NCBI GenBank assembly: GCA_964483245.1
Contig: CAZABP010000021.1
Span: 1-64,000, forward strand
Length of the DNA stretch: 64,000 bases
Source of the DNA: CAZABP01 sp964483245
GTDB taxonomy: Bacteria > Planctomycetota > UBA1135 > UBA2386
Direction of reading: 5' to 3'
In this document: one piece after another, positions 59,101 through 64,000 of the stretch
How positions within the stretch are numbered: position 1 is the stretch's first letter
Layout: the number at the start of each line of letters is the position of its first letter
Position numbers and translations under genes: made by a program
The notes under the pieces: model-generated
Seen by the model: the letters and a program-made list of their open reading frames with translations, nothing else
Told to the model about the DNA's origin: nothing
Databases searched by the model: none

Positions 59101-60957
59101 GCTGCAGCCCCGGAGCTGCTGAGCCATGGCACGGTCGGCGAGCTGATGGTCAACACGCGCGGCGAGCCGAGCAAGGATCCGTACCGGCTGACCCCGGACG
59201 AGCTGTACCGGATCGGCAAGCTGCGGTTCGAGGCCGGCGACCGCGCCGGTGCGGCGAAGTTGCTGGAAGAGCTGTTGCGCGACTGGCAGCAGGAGGAGGT
59301 GCAGCTCCGCGACGAGCCGTTCAAGGACGCGGTCCGGATGCTGCTGTTCGCGGCGATCGAGGCGGAGGACTCGGCGCGGATCGTGCGGTACTTCGAGCGG
59401 CTGACCGAGCGGTACCCGGATCTCGTGATCCCGTTCGCCGACATCGTGCGTGTCGGCAAGGCGTACTTCGACACCGGCGAGTTCGAACGGTCGCTGCAGG
59501 TCTTCCGCGCGACGGCCGAGGCGTCGTATCTGAAGGAGGTCGGCGTTGCGACGACGCTCGAGCAGCTCGGCGAGGTCAAGGCCTCGGTCCAGTTCCTGCG
59601 CAACCTGCTGCCGCAGTATCCGGACCTCAACACGATCCGGCTGTCGCTGTACGGCGTCGGCCAGAAGCTCGCCGCGTTGGCCGCCGGGATCCCCGATGGG
59701 GCACCGGTCGACGAACGGGTCGGCCGCCGCGAGGAGCTGCGCGACCTCGCGATCCGCGCGCTGCGGGAGTTCCTGGTGCAGTACCCGGACGATCCGCTGG
59801 CGGACGAGGTCGCGTTCGCATGGGCGACGACCTGCGTCGAAGGGCGCGATCTGGATCAGGCGCTGCGGGTCGCCGAGCGTGCGATCCGGTGTTACACCGA
59901 CTCGCCGTTCCTCGACGAGCTGCTGTACACGGTCGGCTTCGTCCAGTTCGCGAAGGGGCAGCACGAGCAGGCGTTCCAGCTGCTCGAGCGCGTTGCCAGC
60001 GAACAGTTCCCGCGGCGCGGTGGGGGGATCGCTCCGAGCGAGAACCGCAACGCCGCGATCTACCTGCAGGGGCAGATCCACCACGCGCTCGGCCGGCCGG
60101 AGCAGGCGCTCGAGGCGTATGCGCGCGTCACCGCGCACTTCTCCGACGCCGTCGAGGCGCGCGAGTACTTCCTGCGCAAGGCGCTCGTCCTGCCGGAGGT
60201 CACGACCTGTGCGCTGGATGCGAAGGCGGTCGTCAAGCTCAGCCACCGCAACCTGACCAGTGCCGATCTGATCGTCTACCGCGTCGACCTGATGCGTCTG
60301 TACCTGCTGGAGAAGTCGCTCGACGACATCCGCGGCATCGAGCTGCACGGCATCCGGCCGTGGGCCGAGCGGAAGGTCGACCTCGGCGACGGCAAGGACT
60401 GGCGGCTGCGCGAGACCGAGATCGTGCTCGAGCTCGATCAGCCGGGTGCCTACCTCGTCGTCGCGCGCGGCGGCGACCTGCTCGCGACCGGTCTCGTGCT
60501 ACGCAGCGATCTGAAGCTGGACGTCCAGGAAGCCGCCGACGTCGGTCGCGTGCGCGTCAACGTCAAGCGCGGGGACACCTACCTCGCGTACGCCGACGTC
60601 AAGGTCGTCGGCTCCGGCGACGGCCAGTTCCGCGGCGGTCCGACCGACCTGCGCGGTGTGTTCACCGCCGGCGACATCGTCGGGGAAGCGACCGTCATCG
60701 TGCGCAGTGGCGAGCAGTTCGCGTTCTACCGCGGCGAGACGCTGCACCAACCGCACCGCCTGACGCCGCAGCAGCAGGCCGACCGCGCGCCGCAACAGGA
60801 CCCGCGCAAGCAGCCGCAAGCCGGCTACAAGTCGTTCGACGCGTGGGAGGACAATGTCCGCACCAACACGTTCAACCGCGCACAGCAGATCCAATGGCTG
60901 CAGGACCAGGTCATGAACCGCCAGCAGAAGGGCGTCGAGGTGCAGAGGACGAAATAG
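53137..60957 (+). CDS. Giant TPR and alpha-2-macroglobulin-family secreted protein
   Basis: 2,606 residues. Signal/anchor (RIPTVLLPLLLCSTIAWIWLA), TPR repeats (about 25-490), macroglobulin domains beginning near 560 with an MG2-like LLTDRPAYEPGQ at ~705, an A2M domain (WLSAVVTGDEGRARVKLALPDSLTGWRLQA, ~1335-1400; KELQASFELPPFLLEGD), an alpha-helical thioester-type domain (~1535-1790), a PLPAGCSVPRDSIKG macroglobulin end, and a second TPR array (~2020-2350) before terminal beta domains. The thioester site should read CLEQ; here C1543 is followed by RQLES (C-R-Q-L), so the thioester is probably lost. A periplasmic protein of envelope defence type or structural role. ATG 53137 chosen at the start of the signal. 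Confidence 0.88.
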   Translation: MRIPTVLLPLLLCSTIAWIWLANALRDGEDALIERRYVDAVRHLQQALTETQLQPERDRILLLLGRAQGLLGQHEAAIATYRRIEAEHGKSLLADKARFQIAETFAASRRMREAAEIYRERVTWLVGLERKEEIAATYLGLAEKAVAKDPPDHARAVTFYDLALDLGLRADRTRTVRLLAAQSVLATGNHAEAIRRLQPLVDELTLATGRQRAMLALGRAKAKAGDRSGARAVFRDAIVLAKETPEAGQAAWEIALTFGVPQPSAAALDRAVAALQQLASEHPTHPQAKIASYLIARCQQAVGRSEAALISVRQFLADPDTAGTPERAEAAAMVGDLLDAQAHHTEAIAAWREYLAAHPSHHAWERVQQAIVDAEFRMAALAMRAGKERYGEARERFEAFMAAHPLDPRNPDILAFLGDMLFDEADDKAEYELARDAYVRCVAKYPGREPSSRAQFLIGEIYETKLHEFFQALEAYRKVTWGSYAPQAQLRIARLTRKHLALFTPRTFRSDEPATFELTSRNIEKLRVRVWRLELETYFRATHTAGDVERLDIEVIEPDRTFDWSVPEYKQYRETSEAVRLGFEETRPGAYVVKVDDGELEATTLVVVTDIGLIVKSSRHELLVFAQNLKEQRPEPGVRAVVSDCHREVAAGVTGADGVWRLRSDELKNLGQLVVFGVGAGGSGASTVDLSGLGYSEGLTPKAHLLTDRPAYEPGQVAHLKGIVREVQAGLYRLPQADGYRLSLTTASGRLMLRREIQFTPFGSFAADFPLPPEAELGTWRATLERDGGQSWHVAFEVARYERPRLSLVVEPATPVVFRGETLRGRAILRHFHGGPAAGRDVELTLRLPDGGSILRRAKTTAAGEVEFEFPTTEFAEEALAVVQVAVAEENLQAELPIPIVTTELVPQVSVLRPVYLAGEKFDARVKLEDRAGKSLARSGKIALLRLETRDGRQAEVEVAAQEFTSSADGQATVQFTANTGGRHLLRVSVRDRSGIDVHGQTALEISGKDDEIKLRLLTDKQSWRVGEQATVKVANRAGRRLVLRTLQADGILAADTFVLPEGESTLELPLQSEHAPNFALALSMIDGTHLHVAQREFEVARELRLTVTAPPTARPGTEIEVELEARDPHGRPVAAEIALSLVDRALLELFADPTPEIGACFFGQRRETEFRTASSCGWSYRGESRLVNAALVAEERARAPAKPVGPTTGGDDVFFGAASRDVRVGNVLRRLDELADAGRPEATAQVMEVQEEKEVAFDSQEWNSAVGLGGGAGGKFGGRRGGRKAESNKDLDLKSLAFHRGFRFQDSAADEQAFYGQSLRASDEPRKDFSETGAWLSAVVTGDEGRARVKLALPDSLTGWRLQARGVTTDTHVGQSERELVTRKELQASFELPPFLLEGDRAEGSLRFENLTERELAILYELATKQGAHEQKFDRQLALGANSESAQTFPLHATAALPLEFALSAASGEVRDAVEHLLEVVPFGIEFRAGSSGRLDDERSFTLALPPGHEYRNLALAIEVGPAGSRELLRLALGQGAVPWNCRQLESTLLGAASRGVGALHVLAAFEQNGLGETADLLQLRALVAGAVARLTAAQQKDGGMPWVRGDTDLRTTAQALLLLAGAHARGFAAAGPSADLAADWLIANLGRARVDLRPLVLEALAVANRVRFEDLNSAHRGRASLDVGALARLALAWQAHGRGGLAGEVLQVMRPKLSLRSDAAAADVEAHALAAAALLGADRNDGKAAEILGWLETQRIGGAWATPEVTAAALRALCLAGGFDRATANLAEVDITVNGQSMPAALRSGVFAADVPAAWLQPGSNQVRLALRGRGKAHYVATLTGFAPEFDQRDRRRDLFEIRRLYLPAHLREGTQTVAPGFSVVTGRGWKSWRNEMRTLETGDSGQVEVSWWAPTDRTQRAGPLVVEEPLPAGCSVPRDSIKGNFDHVIATPSRLLFYYRDGRHSDTLRYELLGRHAGQYRVLPTRVYAAAAPELLSHGTVGELMVNTRGEPSKDPYRLTPDELYRIGKLRFEAGDRAGAAKLLEELLRDWQQEEVQLRDEPFKDAVRMLLFAAIEAEDSARIVRYFERLTERYPDLVIPFADIVRVGKAYFDTGEFERSLQVFRATAEASYLKEVGVATTLEQLGEVKASVQFLRNLLPQYPDLNTIRLSLYGVGQKLAALAAGIPDGAPVDERVGRREELRDLAIRALREFLVQYPDDPLADEVAFAWATTCVEGRDLDQALRVAERAIRCYTDSPFLDELLYTVGFVQFAKGQHEQAFQLLERVASEQFPRRGGGIAPSENRNAAIYLQGQIHHALGRPEQALEAYARVTAHFSDAVEAREYFLRKALVLPEVTTCALDAKAVVKLSHRNLTSADLIVYRVDLMRLYLLEKSLDDIRGIELHGIRPWAERKVDLGDGKDWRLRETEIVLELDQPGAYLVVARGGDLLATGLVLRSDLKLDVQEAADVGRVRVNVKRGDTYLAYADVKVVGSGDGQFRGGPTDLRGVFTAGDIVGEATVIVRSGEQFAFYRGETLHQPHRLTPQQQADRAPQQDPRKQPQAGYKSFDAWEDNVRTNTFNRAQQIQWLQDQVMNRQQKGVEVQRTK

Positions 60958-60962
60958 GGCCG

Positions 60963-61013
60963 GCCCGTGCCCGTTCCATTCCCATTTCCCCCTTCTCCTG
61001 CCCCTTACCCCCA
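60963..61013. repeat. C-run tract at the 3' ends of the macroglobulin and gnd genes
   Basis: About six runs of three to five C with short T/A spacers between the macroglobulin stop (60957) and the end of gnd (stop 61005-61007). On the minus strand it is G-rich and resembles the G-run tract at 44121-44224 in composition and spacers. It may serve as a 3'-end structure for both convergent genes. Confidence 0.55.
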
Positions 61014-62423
61014 TTCCGTATGAAACGTCTCGCCGGCGGGACGGTCGATGCGCTCGTAGCGGTGCGCGCCGAAGAGGTCGCGCTGGGCTTGTGTGAGGTT
61101 CTGCGGTAGGCGCGCGCGGCGGTAGCTGTCGAAGTAGGCGAGGCTGCTGCCGGTCGCGAGCATGGGGACGCCAGCGGCGGCGCCTGCGGCGACGACCTCG
61201 CGCCAGCGGGACTGGGATTGCACGACGAAGCCGCCGAGCTCGCGGTCGAGCAGCAGGTTCGGCAGCTGCGGTTCGCGGTGGTATGCAGCCTGGATGCGGT
61301 CGAGCATCCGCGCGCGGATGATGCACCCGCCTTTCCAGATCCGCGCGATCTCGTCGAGCCGCACGTCCCAGCGATGCTCGTCGCTGGCGGTGCGCAGCAG
61401 ATCCATCCCCTGCGCGTAGCTGCAGATCTTGCTGGCATAGAGCGCGTCGTGCAGTGCGCTCAGGAGCCCGGGGGTGTGCGGGCTGCTGCCCGGTCCGTGC
61501 AGCTGCTGGCTGGCGGCGACGCGCTGGTCACGGCGCGCCGACAGCAGCCGCGCTTCGACGGCGGCGTGGATCGTCGGTAGCGGGACGCCGAGCTCGAGTG
61601 CGGCTTCGCTGGTCCAGCGGCCAGTGCCTTTCTGCCCTGCGCGATCCAGGATCACGTCGACGAGCGGCTGGCCGGTGTCCGGATCGACCTCACGCAGCAC
61701 GCGCGCGGTGATCTCGATCAGGAACGACTCGAGCAGCCCCTCGTTCCACCGCGCGAACACGTCCGCGATCTCGGCCGCCGGCATCCGAAGTGCGACCTGC
61801 ATCAGGTCGTAGCACTCGGCGATCAGCTGCATGTCGCCGTATTCGATGCCGTTGTGGACCATCTTGACGAAGTGACCCGCCGCCCCAGGGCCGACGTGCG
61901 TCACGCACGCCCCGTCCGGGACCTGCGCCGCGATCCGCGTCAGCACCGGCTCGAGCAGCGCGTAGGCCTGGGGCGGACCGCCCGGCATCAGGCTCGGCCC
62001 CTTGAGCGCTCCTTCCTCACCGCCCGACACGCCCATGCCGGCGAACAGAATCCCATGCGGCTCGAGCTCGCGCGCCCGGCGCTCGGTGTCGCGCGGATGC
62101 GAGTTGCCGCCGTCGACGATCAGGTCCCCGGCCCGCAACAGCGGCAGCAACTGCGCGATCGTCGCGTCGACCGGCTCGCCGGCCTTGACCATCAGCAGCA
62201 CGATCCGCGGCTCGGCCAGGCTCTCGACGAACTCGGCCAGCGTGTTGGCGCCGTGCACCGGCTCGCCGCGCACGCGCTCGGTGACGAACCGCGCGACCTT
62301 GTCGGTGGTGCGGTTCCAGACCGAGATCGGGAACCCGCGCCGCGCGATGTTCAGTGCGAGGTTCTCGCCCATGACGGCGAGGCCGATCAGGCCCAGGCGA
62401 GAGGGTGTGGCCGGGGATTTCAC
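61005..62423 (-). CDS. gnd: 6-phosphogluconate dehydrogenase, decarboxylating
   Basis: 472 residues, full length for the family. N-terminal Rossmann LGLIGLAVMGENLALNIARRG and WNRTTDKVARF; then GGNSHPRDTERRARELE, GMGVSGGEEGALKGPSLMPGG, the catalytic lysine in FVKMVHNGIEYGDMQLIAECYDLM and the tail RIDRPAGETFHTEWG. It oxidises 6-phosphogluconate to ribulose-5-phosphate with NAD(P)H in the pentose-phosphate pathway. It is monocistronic, facing the macroglobulin gene, and separated from the HEAT-like gene by 67 bases. Confidence 0.97.
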   Translation of the reverse strand: MKSPATPSRLGLIGLAVMGENLALNIARRGFPISVWNRTTDKVARFVTERVRGEPVHGANTLAEFVESLAEPRIVLLMVKAGEPVDATIAQLLPLLRAGDLIVDGGNSHPRDTERRARELEPHGILFAGMGVSGGEEGALKGPSLMPGGPPQAYALLEPVLTRIAAQVPDGACVTHVGPGAAGHFVKMVHNGIEYGDMQLIAECYDLMQVALRMPAAEIADVFARWNEGLLESFLIEITARVLREVDPDTGQPLVDVILDRAGQKGTGRWTSEAALELGVPLPTIHAAVEARLLSARRDQRVAASQQLHGPGSSPHTPGLLSALHDALYASKICSYAQGMDLLRTASDEHRWDVRLDEIARIWKGGCIIRARMLDRIQAAYHREPQLPNLLLDRELGGFVVQSQSRWREVVAAGAAAGVPMLATGSSLAYFDSYRRARLPQNLTQAQRDLFGAHRYERIDRPAGETFHTEWG

Positions 62424-62490
62424 GCGCGCACCCTACGCCGCGCACGGCGCCCCCGCCAACGTCAGGCCGCGCCGCGGCGCGGCCGCGTGG

Positions 62491-63669
62491 TCACTTCCGC
62501 GGCGCAGTCTTCGGCTGGGGCTGCGGGGGCTGTGCCCGTCGAGTCCGCCAATCCTGCAGCCAGGCCTCCCAGCGATTCGGATCGCCGCCCGGATCCTCGC
62601 CGGTCGCGCGGCGGATCGCGCGCCGCCATGCATCGATCGTCAGGTAGCGGTGCTCGGTCACGGAGGCGACCGTGACGTCGAGGACGACTCCGCTCGTGAT
62701 CGCATCCACCTGGGGATTCGCGATCGCGGCTGCCTGCGCGACCTCGACGTCGAAGTCCCGCACGTAGCTGGTCTGCGTCAGCACGGCCATGTTCGCGCGC
62801 ACCGGGGCGCCGCCACCCGACGCCAGCGCTGCCGCCGTCGGCCCGGTCGCGACCAGGTACTCCGCCGCGGCGGGGGAGGCGAGCAGCCCGAGCGCCTCCG
62901 CGGTCCGGAGCCGGCACTCGAGGCGCGAGTGCAAGAGCCCACCGGCCAGATACTCGACCGCCGGCTGCACCACCTGATCCCGCACGACCAGATCGGCCGC
63001 CGCCTTGCGATTTGCCGACGAGCCGTCCAGCACGATCGTGCGCCAGACGAACCGATCGTTCCCCTCGGCCGGCCGGCGTTGCAGGACGCGCACGGCGAGC
63101 TGCCGTTGTGGTTGGTTCCCGCTGCGCGCCCGCTTGCGGATCGAGCCATCGGCATCCGGCATCGCGACCAGCACCTCCTCGACCGCGCGCACCAGCGCCG
63201 GCGTCGTGTTGCCGCGCACGCGGAACAACAGCTCGCGCACGCGCGTGTCGGAGTCCCGCTTGCGCCAGCTGCTCTGCAGCAGCCACGGCTCCAGTCCGGC
63301 CAGGAACGAGTTCAGCCTCTCGTCGACGACACCGTTGGGACGCGCTGCGAGGCAGCGCTCGAGATGCGTCCACATCTCCGCTTCGAGCTCGTAGCCGTGC
63401 GCGAGCCGCGCCAGCTCGAGCTGGGCGAACGCGCTGCGGCCGGCATTCGCGGCCAGCGCGGCCAGCTCGGCGCGCAGCTCCGTCTCGGTGCGCACCCGCT
63501 CGACGTCGGCGAGCGGGAACTTCTGCTTGGTGCCGTCGCGACTCTCGATCTCGATCTGGTCCCCGTTGGTCCGGGTCTTGCCGACCAACACCTGTCCGCT
63601 GCGCAAGCGGACCTCGTCAGGGAGCGCCGGCCAAAGGACCAGCGTCGACAGCAGGATCGTCGTCAGCAT
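62491..63669 (-). CDS. Secreted protein with HEAT-like helical repeats
   Basis: 392 residues with a signal peptide (MLTTILLSTLVLWPALP). An initial beta segment (EVRLRSGQVLVGKTRTNGDQIEIESRDGT) is followed by a long helical region with HEAT-like repeats (VQPAVEYLAGGLLHSRLECRLRTAEALGLLASPAAAEYLV) and a C-terminal EDPGGDPNRWEAWL segment then a proline/glutamine-rich tail. These features are common in planctomycete periplasmic proteins of unknown function. It starts 214 bases from the divergent last gene. Confidence 0.85.
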   Translation of the reverse strand: MLTTILLSTLVLWPALPDEVRLRSGQVLVGKTRTNGDQIEIESRDGTKQKFPLADVERVRTETELRAELAALAANAGRSAFAQLELARLAHGYELEAEMWTHLERCLAARPNGVVDERLNSFLAGLEPWLLQSSWRKRDSDTRVRELLFRVRGNTTPALVRAVEEVLVAMPDADGSIRKRARSGNQPQRQLAVRVLQRRPAEGNDRFVWRTIVLDGSSANRKAAADLVVRDQVVQPAVEYLAGGLLHSRLECRLRTAEALGLLASPAAAEYLVATGPTAAALASGGGAPVRANMAVLTQTSYVRDFDVEVAQAAAIANPQVDAITSGVVLDVTVASVTEHRYLTIDAWRRAIRRATGEDPGGDPNRWEAWLQDWRTRRAQPPQPQPKTAPRK

Positions 63670-63883
63670 CGTGGAATCACTCCGTCGTCAGGCCTATGTC
63701 CCCGGCTCTGAGCACGCGTCGCGAGGTCGGATCCGAGGGCCGGTGGGGCGCGCCGCTGGCGATCGCGGCACGAGCTTTGTATCAACTTCCGCGCCAACTC
63801 GATCCGGGCTGCGGCAGCGTGCGCATGCGGCGCGCGCACCGCGCACGGATGGGCCGGCCGATCCGGAACCGGAGGGACTTCGA

Positions 63884-64000
63884 ATGCGCCGCATCTTCCC
63901 GATCCTGCTGCTGTTTGCGCCGATCCTGGTGGCCCAGGAGGCTGCCAAGGGTCCCCCGACGCTGGACCAGATCCAGGAACTGCTCCGCGCCAGGGAACGC
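63884..64000 (+). CDS. Secreted protein, 3'-truncated by the window edge
   Basis: The first 39 residues are MRRIFPILLLFAPILVAQ followed by EAAKGPPTLDQIQELLRARER. A clear signal peptide with GGAGGG (63870-63875) about eight bases upstream supports the start. The rest lies outside the window, so the function is unknown. Confidence 0.7.
   Translation, partial: MRRIFPILLLFAPILVAQEAAKGPPTLDQIQELLRARER

Noticed and set aside
52726..60348. Two very long minus-strand open frames (52726-56526 and 56689-60348) opposite the macroglobulin gene
   Set aside because: Their sequences are low-complexity complements of the supported gene, with no domain or signal.

Overview
The window is high-GC bacterial DNA that fits a deep-branching Planctomycetota best. 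The evidence is the combination of gene types: a Ser/Thr kinase with a periplasmic TPR tail beside a short sigma-70 factor, a membrane-bound-dehydrogenase/cytochrome c fusion, WD40, carboxypeptidase-regulatory and DUF6807 secreted proteins, secreted proteins with a GxxCTLxLD...DPVFxGDLYxQ C-terminal domain, and a giant TPR/alpha-2-macroglobulin protein. The assignment is inference from gene content; there is no rRNA, tRNA or CRISPR array in the window.

Layout. 0-2.6 kb: a REP-like palindrome, a small membrane protein, ispH (isoprenoid synthesis), and a two-gene unit of membrane protein plus winged-helix regulator with matching operator-like palindromes. 2.6-12.7 kb: secreted or membrane proteins (DUF3352-like, DUF2254, S41 peptidase, multi-domain carboxypeptidase-regulatory protein) and two transporters (SulP, ArsB/NhaD-like). 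12.8-17.1 kb: two tandem GT39-like membrane glycosyltransferases and rocD. 17.1-20.7 kb: a TetR / SRPBCC / WD40 unit in which every junction overlaps and a TetR operator abuts the first start codon. 20.7-26.5 kb: two large secreted paralogs sharing a conserved leader hairpin, the second frameshifted, flanking a DUF6807 gene. 26.5-32.4 kb: kinase diverging from a sigma factor, which is followed by the cytochrome fusion. 32.4-39.4 kb: lipoprotein, S46 dipeptidyl-peptidase, and a molybdenum hydroxylase (two subunits) coupled to a DUF805-SRPBCC fusion.

39.4-44.1 kb: metH with an ArsR-HTH/methyltransferase fusion just upstream and a 26-bp palindromic operator, a probable SahR-type methyl-cycle control unit. 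44.1-48.1 kb: an accessory-looking, lower-GC block preceded by a 100-bp G-run tract, with two overlapping radical SAM paralogs and a convergent GT4 glycosyltransferase; this is the best candidate for an uncharacterised system. 48.1-52.9 kb: an EF-P-like gene with an unusual loop, a PHP-domain protein, KDPG aldolase, an RsmB-like rRNA methyltransferase, rsmE, and a small receiver-like protein. 53.1-61 kb: a 2,606-residue TPR/alpha-2-macroglobulin protein whose thioester motif is degenerate. 61-64 kb: gnd, a secreted HEAT-like protein and the start of another secreted protein.

The genome is compact: adjacent genes often share ATGA/GTGA junctions, and several convergent pairs overlap at their 3' ends. 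Very long open frames on opposite strands are common because of the GC content and were treated as shadows. All family assignments are from reading motifs, not from database searches.
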